Below the pieces are notes generated by a model, which had not been told where the DNA came from, searched no databases, and worked only from the letters and a program-made list of their open reading frames with translations. The position numbers and the translations under genes are program-made. From Lachnospiraceae bacterium (GTDB taxonomy: Bacteria; Bacillota; Clostridia; Lachnospirales; Lachnospiraceae), in assembly GCA_015057025.1 (NCBI GenBank), contig SVFD01000007.1, positions 30,879 to 94,878 on the forward strand: a stretch of 64,000 nt of DNA, read 5' to 3'. Below are positions 34,921 to 42,829 of the stretch, one piece after another (positions within the stretch are counted from its first letter, which is position 1; each line of letters begins with the position of its first letter).

Positions 34921-35892
34921 ATGAAAAAGAATAGGTTATTTTTATTTTTAACAATATTAATGATGATATGGTTTGTTGCGGGATGCGGTGGTGCAGAAGC
35001 CGGTGATTCGATTAGTGGTAAGACAACAATTGTGTGTACAAATTTTCCGCTGTATGATTGGACGAGAACGCTTCTTGCAGGTAGTGAGGCAGAGGTAATT
35101 CTGCTTTTGGATAACGGAACGGATATGCATAGTTTTCAACCTTCTGCAGAAGAGCTGATTCAAATTGCGGAATGTGATGTCTTGGTACATGTAGGAGGAG
35201 AATCCGATTTGTGGCTTGAAGAGGCTTTAGATGCGAACCCGAATGAAGATCGCATTGTTGTTAATTTGATGGATGTATTAGAGGATGAATTAAAGGAAGA
35301 GACTCATGTGGAAGGGATGCAGACAGAGCATGAACATGAGCATGAGGAAAAAAATACTATGGACGAACATATATGGTTATCTCTTCGTTTGGCCGCGAAG
35401 GCTTGTGAGGCTATTGAAGATGCCGTGTGTCTGACATTACCGGAAGAGGCGGAGCAAATTCGTGCAAATGGTGAACAATATAGAGGAGAGTTGGTCGCGC
35501 TGGAACAGAAGTATGAGGATATGATTACGGAATCCGGAGAACAGGGAATTATTCTGGTAGCAGATCGCTTTCCGTTTTTATACATGATGGAGGACTATGG
35601 GATAGAGTATTATGCGGCATTTCCGGGGTGTTCAACGGAGTCTGAAGCAGATTTTGAGACTGTAGTTTTTCTGGCGGAAAAAGTAACAGAGAACGATTTG
35701 GATGTCCTTTTTATTACTGAGAGCGGTACGGATGTGTTAGCACAAACCATATCGGAAAATGCAGGTAAAAAAGATGTGGAGATTGTCACATTACATTCCA
35801 TGCAGGTGGTATACCAAAGCGATATAGAAAGCGGATGTTCTTACATCGGTTATATGGAAGAAAATTTAGAAGCGTTAAGGTCTGCATTTTAA
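34921..35892 (+). CDS. znuA: Zinc/manganese ABC transporter substrate-binding lipoprotein
   Basis: Cluster A-I metal-binding lipoprotein of 323 residues. The signal peptide ends MIWFVAGC (lipobox Cys near 21). TTIVCTNFPLYDW, the metal His in GTDMHSFQPSAEEL, DEHIWLSLRLA and the late Asp/Glu-rich ESEADFETV are family features. A His/Glu-rich loop (EHEHEHEEK, about 138-147) precedes the second metal ligand; such loops are usual in ZnuA/AdcA and favour zinc over manganese. It is first in an operon with the ATPase and permease genes and has a Fur/Zur-like box at its promoter. Zinc is likely but not proven. Confidence 0.9.
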   Translation: MKKNRLFLFLTILMMIWFVAGCGGAEAGDSISGKTTIVCTNFPLYDWTRTLLAGSEAEVILLLDNGTDMHSFQPSAEELIQIAECDVLVHVGGESDLWLEEALDANPNEDRIVVNLMDVLEDELKEETHVEGMQTEHEHEHEEKNTMDEHIWLSLRLAAKACEAIEDAVCLTLPEEAEQIRANGEQYRGELVALEQKYEDMITESGEQGIILVADRFPFLYMMEDYGIEYYAAFPGCSTESEADFETVVFLAEKVTENDLDVLFITESGTDVLAQTISENAGKKDVEIVTLHSMQVVYQSDIESGCSYIGYMEENLEALRSAF

Positions 35893-35947
35893 TGCAAAAC
35901 GATGAAGCATATGTTAAAACATTTTTTTACAGAAAGCAGGTTAAAAG

Positions 35948-36631
35948 ATGGCACAGCTAATATGTGAAAATGTCATAATGGGATATGAAAAAAAAGCAGT
36001 GACCCATAGCATCAATTTTAAATTGGAGCAAGGGGACTACTTATATATTATCGGTGATAATGGTTCGGGTAAATCCACTTTGATTAAAGGTATTTTAGGT
36101 CTTTGCAAACCGATGGAAGGCAAAATATCTTTTGGTGACGGATTAAAACAGAATGAAATCGGATATATGCCGCAGCAGACTATTGTACAGAAGGACTTCC
36201 CCGCATCGGTAGAAGAGATTATAATTTCCGGATGCTTGAACAGAAGCGGATTAAGGCCATTTTATACAAAGAAGGATAAGCAGTTGATGGATGAGATGCT
36301 TCTTAAAATGGAAATTCTTGATTTGAAAAAGAGAAGCTATAGAGAATTGTCCGGAGGGCAGCAGCAAAGAGTCTTACTTGCAAGAGCACTTTGTGCAACA
36401 CAGAAAATGTTGCTTTTAGATGAGCCTGTTGCAGGACTTGATCCGGAAACTATATTGGAATTTTATGAGCTTCTTAAAAAATTGAATCGGGAAGACGGAA
36501 TCACCATTATTATGGTTTCCCATGACTTGCCGGCAGTTTCCCAATATGCCAGTCATGTTTTAAATCTGGTGAAGGAACCTGTTTTTTTCGGAACGAAGGA
36601 TGAATATATCAAAGCAGGGGAGGGTGTGTAA
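35948..36631 (+). CDS. znuC: Zinc/manganese ABC transporter ATP-binding protein
   Basis: A 227-residue cytosolic ATPase of the ZnuC/AdcC type. Walker A is GDNGSGKSTLI, the Q-loop is IGYMPQQT, the signature is [16 protein letters not shown], Walker B is LLLDEPVAGLD and the H-loop is IIMVSHD. It lies 55 bases after znuA and ends three bases before the permease gene, whose ribosome site (GGGAGGG) is inside its last codons. No terminator separates the three genes. Confidence 0.94.
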   Translation: MAQLICENVIMGYEKKAVTHSINFKLEQGDYLYIIGDNGSGKSTLIKGILGLCKPMEGKISFGDGLKQNEIGYMPQQTIVQKDFPASVEEIIISGCLNRSGLRPFYTKKDKQLMDEMLLKMEILDLKKRSYRELSGGQQQRVLLARALCATQKMLLLDEPVAGLDPETILEFYELLKKLNREDGITIIMVSHDLPAVSQYASHVLNLVKEPVFFGTKDEYIKAGEGV

Positions 36632-36634
36632 TTT

Positions 36635-37483
36635 ATGGAATTATTTGACAAGCTCGCGTATTACTTATCTTACCCTTTAGTGCAGTATGCCTTGATTGTA
36701 GGAGTGCTGATTGCCCTGTGTTCATCTTTGTTGGGGGTAACACTGGTATTAAAAAGACTGTCTTTTATCGGGGACGGATTGTCACATGTGGCTTTTGGAG
36801 CCATGGCATTTGCAGTGGTGTTGAATTTTACCAATCAAATGTTACTAATACTTCCGGTTACTGTTGTGGTTGCAATTTTGCTTTTATGCACCGGTAAGAA
36901 TACCAAAATAAAAGGTGATGCGGCAATTGCCATGCTGTCTGTCGGGGCACTGGCTTTAGGCTATCTGGTACTTAATATTTTTCCGGAAATGGTAAAATCA
37001 GGAAATGTTGCAGGTGATGTGTGCAGTACCTTATTTGGAAGCGCATCCCTTTTGACATTATCATCTAAGGATGTATGGTTATGTATCGGCTTATCGGTGT
37101 TTGTAATTGCAATCTTTATTTTCTTTTATCATAAACTGTTTGCCATTACTTTTGACGAAAATTTTGCGGCGGCAACAGGAGTAAAAGTACAGGCATATAA
37201 TATTTTACTTGCTACGGTAATAGCGGTAGTTATAGTGCTTGCCATGAAACTGGTAGGCTCCCTGTTAATATCTGCCTTGATTATTTTTCCTACTATGTCG
37301 GCAATGCGAATATTTAAAAGTTTTCGAAGTGTTATTATTTGTTCGGCGGTATTGTCAGTATTTTGTGCATTTTCAGGGATGCTGGTATCCATTATCTTTT
37401 CCACTCCTGTAGGCGCTACGGTTGTAGCAGCTGACATTGTAATGTTTGGTATATTCGCGCTGATAGGTAAGTTTCGGGGATAA
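36635..37483 (+). CDS. znuB: Zinc/manganese ABC transporter permease
   Basis: A 282-residue ABC-3 family permease with eight or nine membrane segments. SSLLGVTLVLKRLSFIGDGLSHVAFG contains the family's D-G-L-S-H-x-A-F-G motif. DENFAAATGVKV is the cytosolic coupling segment, and VGSLLISALIIFPTMSAM is a conserved helix pair. With ZnuA and ZnuC it makes a complete importer. It ends the operon; 105 bases follow before the next gene, without a clear terminator. Confidence 0.94.
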   Translation: MELFDKLAYYLSYPLVQYALIVGVLIALCSSLLGVTLVLKRLSFIGDGLSHVAFGAMAFAVVLNFTNQMLLILPVTVVVAILLLCTGKNTKIKGDAAIAMLSVGALALGYLVLNIFPEMVKSGNVAGDVCSTLFGSASLLTLSSKDVWLCIGLSVFVIAIFIFFYHKLFAITFDENFAAATGVKVQAYNILLATVIAVVIVLAMKLVGSLLISALIIFPTMSAMRIFKSFRSVIICSAVLSVFCAFSGMLVSIIFSTPVGATVVAADIVMFGIFALIGKFRG

Positions 37484-37588
37484 TAGCGAAAACTTTGTGA
37501 AAAGGTTGACTTTCCAATAAAAAAATAAGATGATAAAAAAAACACTTAAGGAGGAGCCTGGGGTAAAAGATAGCGCAGGCATAAAAAT

Positions 37589-37852
37589 ATGAATTATAAA
37601 AAAGCAAATACGGTATCAAATTATCTGTTTATTTTTTCTATGGCATTTTTAGGCGGAGCTCTTTTGTTTTCTCCGATTTTTGCACTGATTTGCCTGGTAA
37701 TTGCAATCGGTCTTATTATTGCAGCGATTGTAATCAGAATCAAATATTGGAGATGTCCTCATTGTAAAAAGATGTTATCATTAGGCTTTGGTATGGAGCC
37801 TAAGAATTGTCCTAAATGCAGAGGTTATCTGTTGGAGGATGAGAAAAAATAG
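37589..37852 (+). CDS. Small membrane protein with C-terminal zinc ribbon
   Basis: An 87-residue protein with two membrane segments (about 12-30 and 32-50) and a short cytosolic tail carrying CPHC and CPKC (zinc-ribbon pairs 17 residues apart). It may bind zinc, and its place after the zinc transporter genes makes a zinc-linked role conceivable. It is not a family I can name. The start is uncertain: the strong AAGGAGG at 37548-37554 is about 35 bases before ATG 37589 and no closer good site is seen, so translation may be weak or involve a folded leader. Confidence 0.7.
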   Translation: MNYKKANTVSNYLFIFSMAFLGGALLFSPIFALICLVIAIGLIIAAIVIRIKYWRCPHCKKMLSLGFGMEPKNCPKCRGYLLEDEKK

Positions 37853-37874
37853 AACACGAATATTATTATAAAAA

Positions 37875-37902
37875 GGAATACGATTAAATCGTATTCTTTT
37901 TT
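37875..37902 (+). terminator. Rho-independent terminator after the zinc-ribbon gene
   Basis: GAATACGATT pairs with AATCGTATTC around a two-base centre and runs into seven or more T residues. Confidence 0.9.
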
Positions 37903-37980
37903 TATTTAGGAAACCAAAAGAATGTAAATTCTATTTGAAATAATTTGACATTATTTTTACTTTTATTTTGCAAAAGCGTG

Positions 37981-37997
37981 CATGTAAAATTTACATG
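37981..37997 (+). promoter_or_regulatory. Palindrome upstream of pstS
   Basis: CATGTAAA-A-TTTACATG is a perfect eight-base inverted repeat about 60 bases before pstS. It may be a regulator site (PhoP-type boxes use TTTACA-like repeats) or a short hairpin in the leader. A TTGACA lies at 37945-37950, but no -10 at normal spacing is clear. Confidence 0.45.
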
Positions 37998-38055
37998 GCT
38001 TTGATAGACTCAATTTGCGAGCTGAGGAAAAAAGCCGCAGAAAGAGGATAAGAAA

Positions 38056-38976
38056 ATGAAGAAGATGAAATGGATTTTAGTGACGGTAGCATCTATGGCA
38101 TTTTTATTTGCAGGATGCACAAACGGCAATCAAAGTAACGCGGAAGTAAACAATGATGCAATATCTGATGTAGTAGCCGAAGACAGCGTAGAAACACAAG
38201 TGAATTTCGCGGGTGAGATTACGGTAGTATCCAGAGAAGATGGTTCCGGAACAAGAGGTGCTTTTATTGAATTGTTCGGTATTGAACAAAAGGATGAAAG
38301 TGGTGAAAAAGTGGATTATACCACAGATATGGCGGAAATTACCAACAGTACATCGGTAATGCTTACCACAGTAGAAGGAAATCCTTATGCAATCGGATAT
38401 GTTTCTATGGGTTCCTTAAATGATTCTGTAAAAGCGGTTTCAATTGATGGGGTAGAACCTACTATTGGGAATGTAGAGAATGGTACATATGCAGTATCAA
38501 GACCGTTTAATATTGCAACATGTGGAGAAGTAAATGACGTGACCCGAGACTTTATTGATTTTATCATGAGTGCAGAAGGACAGGCTGTTGTGACGGAGAA
38601 GGGATATATCAGCGTTGGTGAAGCGGCTCCTTATACAGGCGGAGGAATGAGCGGTAAGATTACTGTCGGTGGTTCTTCATCTGTAACTCCTGTTATGGAA
38701 GCTTTAAAGGAAGCTTATATTGTATTAAATCCGGATGTAACAATCGAAATTCAGCAGAGTGATTCTACAACGGGTATGACAAGTGCTTCAGAAGGTATCT
38801 GTGATATTGGTATGGCATCCAGAGACTTAAAGGATTCTGAGCTGGAAGCAGGACTCGTACCTACCGTAATTGCCAAAGATGGTATTGCAGTAATAGTAAA
38901 CCATGAAAATCCTGTAGCTAATATGACACAGGATGAAGTAAGAGCTATCTATATGGGTGAAGCAACTGAGTGGTAA
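38056..38976 (+). CDS. pstS: Phosphate ABC transporter substrate-binding lipoprotein, permuted order
   Basis: A 306-residue lipoprotein with a signal peptide ending FLFAGC (Cys21). The two halves of the PstS fold are present in swapped order. Residues about 53-195 (GEITVVSREDGSGTRGAF through AIGYVSMGS to GYISV) match the part that normally comes second. Residues about 205-306 (GKITVGGSSSVTPVMEAL, GICDIGMASRDL, KDGIAVIVNHENP, ending YMGEATEW) match the part that normally comes first. The break falls in the linker between lobes, so both phosphate-binding loops (SGTR and GGSSS) are kept. It is a plausible working binding protein made by circular permutation. First gene of pstSCAB-phoU. Confidence 0.9.
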   Translation: MKKMKWILVTVASMAFLFAGCTNGNQSNAEVNNDAISDVVAEDSVETQVNFAGEITVVSREDGSGTRGAFIELFGIEQKDESGEKVDYTTDMAEITNSTSVMLTTVEGNPYAIGYVSMGSLNDSVKAVSIDGVEPTIGNVENGTYAVSRPFNIATCGEVNDVTRDFIDFIMSAEGQAVVTEKGYISVGEAAPYTGGGMSGKITVGGSSSVTPVMEALKEAYIVLNPDVTIEIQQSDSTTGMTSASEGICDIGMASRDLKDSELEAGLVPTVIAKDGIAVIVNHENPVANMTQDEVRAIYMGEATEW

Positions 38977-38999
38977 AAATTCTCCTCATAAAAAATAAA

Positions 39000-39037
39000 G
39001 GGAGTCGGCTGATATGGTATAAAACCGACTCCCGATT
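39000..39037 (+). terminator. Hairpin between pstS and pstC
   Basis: GGGAGTCGG (39000-39008) pairs perfectly with CCGACTCCC (39025-39033), followed by GATTTT. The T run is short, so it may be a partial terminator or an mRNA-stabilising stem that lets pstS be made in excess over the membrane genes. Confidence 0.7.
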
Positions 39038-39067
39038 TTGTATGAAATAATGATTGGAAAGATAGAA

Positions 39068-39919
39068 ATGAATCGTTTTATTGAAAAATGTATTGAAATA
39101 ATATTTATGCTTACTGCTCTGGTATGCATTGTTGCAGTTGCAGTTATTTGTTTTTTCCTTTTTAAAAACGGGATTCCGGCTATAGGTGAAATCGGTGTCT
39201 CAGATTTTTTGTTTGGAATGAAATGGAAACCGGGAAATGAGTTATTTGGAATTTTGCCTATGATTATAGGCAGCATTCTTGTAACAGGACTTTCTGTTTT
39301 GCTTGGTGTGCCTATCGGAATTTTGAGTGCTGTTTTTATGGTATTTTATTGTAAGAAAGGACTGTATAGAATTTTAAAACCAACAGTTGATTTGCTTGCC
39401 GGTACTCCGTCCATTGTATATGGTTTCTTTGGCCTGGTGGTTATTGTACCGATTATGCAACAGTTGTTTGGAGGTGGAGGAAAAAGTGTACTAACGGCAT
39501 CTGTTCTTCTTGGAATCATGATTTTGCCCACTATCATAAGTGTGACCGAAAGTGCTTTACGTGCTGTGCCGAATTCCTATTATGAAGGAGCTCTTGCATT
39601 GGGGGCCAGTCATGAAAGCAGTATTTTTAAAACCGTGCTTCCGGCTGCAAGGTCCGGGGTAATGGCCGGTGTTATTTTAGGCGTGGGGCGTTCTGTCGGC
39701 GAGACCATGGCTGTCAGCATGGTAGCAGGGAATCAGCCGGTGATTCCGGAAAGTTTGTTTAAGGGCGTCCGTACCCTGACTGCCAACATTGTACTGGAGA
39801 TGGGGTACGCGGCGGATTTGCACAGAGAAGCTTTGATTGCAACGGCTGTGGTTCTTTTTATGTTTATTCTGCTCATTAACTTAAGCTTCTCCATTATCAA
39901 AAGGAGGAAGGTGCAGTAA
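39068..39919 (+). CDS. pstC: Phosphate ABC transporter permease PstC
   Basis: A 283-residue permease with six membrane segments. IGVSDFLFGMKWKP, the LAGTPSIVYGFFGL helix and the EAA-type coupling loop ALGASHESSIFKTVLPAARSG identify PstC. SVGETMAVSMVAGN near the C-terminal end is family-specific. I start it at ATG 39068 (MNRFIEK), six bases after GGAAAG; the frame is open back to a TTG at 39038 that lies against the hairpin. It overlaps pstA by one base. Confidence 0.93.
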   Translation: MNRFIEKCIEIIFMLTALVCIVAVAVICFFLFKNGIPAIGEIGVSDFLFGMKWKPGNELFGILPMIIGSILVTGLSVLLGVPIGILSAVFMVFYCKKGLYRILKPTVDLLAGTPSIVYGFFGLVVIVPIMQQLFGGGGKSVLTASVLLGIMILPTIISVTESALRAVPNSYYEGALALGASHESSIFKTVLPAARSGVMAGVILGVGRSVGETMAVSMVAGNQPVIPESLFKGVRTLTANIVLEMGYAADLHREALIATAVVLFMFILLINLSFSIIKRRKVQ

Positions 39920-40794
39920 TGACCACACAAAATAAAATTATGCAAAGAAATACGAAACCTGACGCAAAGAGAATAGAATCATGGCTGATTAGAATTGTCG
40001 TACATATAGCTGCGGTGATTACAATTTCTGTTCCGGTTATTTTAATCGGTTATGTTTTAATTCGCGGTATTCCAAATCTTCGTTGGTCCCTGTTTGCATG
40101 GGAATATAACAGTACCAATGTATCCATGATGCCGGCAATCATAAATACAATTATCATGACGCTTTTGGCTCTGCTACCGGCTATGATATTTGGAATCGGC
40201 GGGGCGATTTATTTGACAGAGTACGCAAAAAAGGAAAGTCTTTTGGTAAAGTGCATCGATATAACTGCGGAGACTTTGGCGGGTATACCTTCTATCGTCT
40301 ATGGATTGTTCGGATATTTGACTTTTTGTATTGAAATGAAGTTTAATTTTTCGCTTTTAAGCGGTGGACTGACTTTGGCAATAATGGTTCTTCCGGTTAT
40401 TTTGCAAACAACAAAGGAAGCTTTGTTAGCAGTGCCGGAAAGCTACAGAGAAGGAAGTTTGGGCCTTGGTGCCGGAAAAATTCGCACCATAGTCAAGATT
40501 GCGCTACCTTCTGCAGTGCCGGGAATTCTCTCCGGTGTGATACTTGCAGTAGGTCGAATAGTAGGAGAAACCGCTGCGTTGATTTATACGGCTGGAACAG
40601 TTGCCGGTGTGCCGGAGAGTATTATGAATTCCGGTCGTACCCTTTCAGTGCATATGTATGCTCTTTTATCTGAAGGATTATATACAGAAGAAGCATATGC
40701 AACAGCAGTAGTACTTCTTTTAATTGTGACAGGTATCAATGCAACAGCAAATGGTGTTGCAAAGTCGGTAGCTAAGAAGCATCAAGATGCATAA
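39919..40794 (+). CDS. pstA: Phosphate ABC transporter permease PstA
   Basis: A 291-residue permease pairing with PstC. It has six membrane segments, the conserved [15 protein letters not shown] stretch, the coupling loop [22 protein letters not shown], and [26 protein letters not shown] precedes ATG 39919, which overlaps the pstC stop (TAATG). The next gene, pstB, starts 34 bases after its stop. Confidence 0.94.
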   Translation: MTTQNKIMQRNTKPDAKRIESWLIRIVVHIAAVITISVPVILIGYVLIRGIPNLRWSLFAWEYNSTNVSMMPAIINTIIMTLLALLPAMIFGIGGAIYLTEYAKKESLLVKCIDITAETLAGIPSIVYGLFGYLTFCIEMKFNFSLLSGGLTLAIMVLPVILQTTKEALLAVPESYREGSLGLGAGKIRTIVKIALPSAVPGILSGVILAVGRIVGETAALIYTAGTVAGVPESIMNSGRTLSVHMYALLSEGLYTEEAYATAVVLLLIVTGINATANGVAKSVAKKHQDA

Positions 40795-40828
40795 ATCTAT
40801 AAAAAAGTATATAAGAATTGGAGAAAAG

Positions 40829-41578
40829 ATGAATAAGTTTGAAATAAAAAATGCCAATCTCTTTTATGGAGATTTTTGGGCATTAAAAAATATATCATTA
40901 CAAATTCCCGAGCATCAGATTACAGCTTTTATCGGACCTTCCGGATGTGGTAAATCTACTCTTTTAAAATCTTTAAATCGTATGAATGATTTGGTGCAGG
41001 GATGTAAAATTACGGGAGATTTTCTTTTAGACGGCGAGAATATTTATGCAGGCAAGGATGTAAATTCTCTTCGCAAAAGAGTAGGTATGGTATTTCAAAA
41101 ACCCAACCCTTTTCCTATGAGTATTTATGACAATGTAGCGTATGGTCCCAGAACCTATGGTGTCCGCAGTAAGAAAAAATTGGATGAAATTGTGGAAGAG
41201 GCATTAAGAGATGCTGCTATTTGGGACGAGGTAAAAGATCGTCTGAAAAAGAGTGCTTTGGGACTTTCCGGAGGGCAGCAACAAAGACTTTGCATTGCAA
41301 GAGCTTTGGCAGTGAAACCGGAAGTGCTTTTAATGGACGAACCCACATCAGCATTGGACCCGATTTCTACATTAAAAATAGAAGATTGGGCAATGGAGAT
41401 GAAAAAGAACTATACCATTATTATTGTAACTCACAATATGCAACAGGCAGCACGTATTGCTGATCGTACAGCCTTCTTTTTGCTTGGCGAAGTTGTGGAA
41501 TATGATACTACGGAGAATATGTTTTCTATGCCCAAAGATAAAAGAACGCAGGACTATATTACGGGGAGGTTTGGTTAA
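40829..41578 (+). CDS. pstB: Phosphate ABC transporter ATP-binding protein PstB
   Basis: A 249-residue ATPase of standard PstB length. Walker A is [11 protein letters not shown], then RMNDLV (PstB-specific), the Q-loop [22 protein letters not shown], signature [15 protein letters not shown] and Walker [24 protein letters not shown] and the ending YITGRFG are typical. ATG 40829 lies just after GGAGAAAAG; the 14 extra codons upstream overlap pstA and lack a ribosome site. Its stop overlaps the phoU start. Confidence 0.96.
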   Translation: MNKFEIKNANLFYGDFWALKNISLQIPEHQITAFIGPSGCGKSTLLKSLNRMNDLVQGCKITGDFLLDGENIYAGKDVNSLRKRVGMVFQKPNPFPMSIYDNVAYGPRTYGVRSKKKLDEIVEEALRDAAIWDEVKDRLKKSALGLSGGQQQRLCIARALAVKPEVLLMDEPTSALDPISTLKIEDWAMEMKKNYTIIIVTHNMQQAARIADRTAFFLLGEVVEYDTTENMFSMPKDKRTQDYITGRFG

Positions 41579-42216
41579 TGAGAAAATTTTACGAAGAAGA
41601 ACTGTTTTTATTGAATCAGGAACTATTTTATATGGGCAAGCTTTGCGAAGAAATTTTAAATTCAGTTACCGCAGATTTAAAAGGCGAAGCATGCGAATAT
41701 GATAATGTACGTAATTTGGAAGCGCAGATTGATGAAAAAGAGAGAGAAATTGAGCATAGATGTATGAAGCTTCTTTTGCTGCAACAACCGGTGGCTCAAG
41801 ATTTACGTAATGTATCTGCCGCGTTAAAAATGATTTCTGATTTGGAACGTATCGGAGATCAGGCATTAGATATTGATGAGTTGATTCCATATGTAGAAAA
41901 GATGGATAAAGATAATCTGGGAATTGTAATTTCTATGGTGGAACAATGTAGAAAAATGTTGGCAGAAAGCATTACAGCATATATCGGCACAGATGTTGTT
42001 CTTGCGAAAAAAGTGGTTGATGAAGATGACATAGTAGATGACTTATATGTGAAACAAAAAAATAAACTGATTTGTTTATTTGAAGAAGGGCATCCGCATG
42101 CTCAAGCAGGGCTTGACCTTTTGATTATTGCAAAATATTTGGAGCGTATAGCTGATCATTGTACAAATGTAGCAGAGTGGGCATTGTTTTCTATAGAGGG
42201 AAAAAGAGAGTTCTAA
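41578..42216 (+). CDS. phoU: Phosphate transport regulator PhoU
   Basis: A 212-residue protein of two three-helix bundles. The metal-binding motifs E-x-x-x-D-x-x-x-D appear as ISDLERIGDQALDI in the first half and AKYLERIADHCTNVAEW in the second. It links the Pst transporter to phosphate signalling and prevents excess uptake. It starts at the pstB stop (TAATG). No phoR/phoB pair is in the window, so its signalling partner is elsewhere. Confidence 0.95.
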   Translation: MRKFYEEELFLLNQELFYMGKLCEEILNSVTADLKGEACEYDNVRNLEAQIDEKEREIEHRCMKLLLLQQPVAQDLRNVSAALKMISDLERIGDQALDIDELIPYVEKMDKDNLGIVISMVEQCRKMLAESITAYIGTDVVLAKKVVDEDDIVDDLYVKQKNKLICLFEEGHPHAQAGLDLLIIAKYLERIADHCTNVAEWALFSIEGKREF

Positions 42217-42285
42217 AGTTGACACTTTTACAAAAATCCTCTATCTTTGTATATAGAAGTACAAGATAGAGGGGTTTATATTTTT

Positions 42286-42693
42286 ATGAAAAGTACTTAT
42301 CAGACTCAACAACGTAAAATATTATTGAATTTTTTATCATCTGCCCATGACAGACAGTTTACGATCGAGGAAATCTTGGAAGAATTGAACAGTAAAGGCG
42401 AGTCTGTACCTAAAAGCTCTGTTTACCGACTAATGAAAAAGCTGGTGGAGGAAGGTGTGGTACGTCGCCATTCCAAAGAAGATTCCAGACAATATGTATA
42501 TCAGATTATGGAAAGTGAAGAATGTCATTCTCATTTGCATTTGCAGTGTACAGAGTGTGGGAAACTGGTACATCTAAGTCATGAGGCAACCAAAGAAGCA
42601 AGACAGTGGATGCAGGGAGCAACCGGTTTTGAACTTGATCAGGAGAAAACCTTTCTTTACGGAACCTGCACGGATTGTAAAAAATATAAATAA
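42286..42693 (+). CDS. Fur-family metalloregulator (Fur/Zur/PerR type)
   Basis: A 135-residue Fur-family repressor. The N-terminal winged helix has ILLNFLSSAHDRQFTIEEI and the PKSSVYRLMKKLVEEG recognition region. The C-terminal domain has the regulatory HSHLHLQC segment and two zinc-coordinating pairs, CTEC and CTDC. I start at ATG 42286 (MKSTYQTQQ), since the upstream TTG at 42247 adds residues not seen in the family. The metal cannot be told from sequence. It is 69 bases after phoU, possibly with its own promoter. A Fur/Zur-like box stands before znuA, making Zur a good candidate. Confidence 0.88.
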   Translation: MKSTYQTQQRKILLNFLSSAHDRQFTIEEILEELNSKGESVPKSSVYRLMKKLVEEGVVRRHSKEDSRQYVYQIMESEECHSHLHLQCTECGKLVHLSHEATKEARQWMQGATGFELDQEKTFLYGTCTDCKKYK

Positions 42694-42735
42694 TAGAAAT
42701 AATAGAAATAATAGAAATAATAGAAATAATAGAAC
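42691..42735 (+). repeat. Five tandem copies of a 9-nt AT-rich repeat
   Basis: TAATAGAAA is repeated four times and ends with TAATAGAAC, beginning at the stop codon of the Fur-family gene. Each unit carries two stop triplets in the gene's frame. It is probably a slippage microsatellite. Confidence 0.9.
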
Positions 42736-42760
42736 GTATTATTAGAAATTAAAAGGTTGC

Positions 42761-42812
42761 AAAAACCCGAATGCCGGAAATTTATCATTCCGATATTCGG
42801 GTTTTGTTTTTT
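42761..42812. terminator. Bidirectional terminator between Fur-family and cls genes
   Basis: AAAACCCGAAT pairs with ATTCGGGTTTT, with a GGAA/TTCC inner stem. T runs follow on plus and A runs precede, so it can end both convergent transcripts. Confidence 0.88.
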
Positions 42813-42829
42813 ATCATTATTAAGTCGTA

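Noticed and set aside
37541..37588. A leader peptide using the strong AAGGAGG before the zinc-ribbon gene
   Set aside because: No start codon at a workable distance leads to more than a few codons, so I could not support a peptide; only the odd spacing is noted.
42691..42735. CRISPR-like array
   Set aside because: The 9-base units are directly tandem with no spacers; it is a simple microsatellite. The coding repeats at 12083 and 33750 were rejected as CRISPR for the same type of reason.
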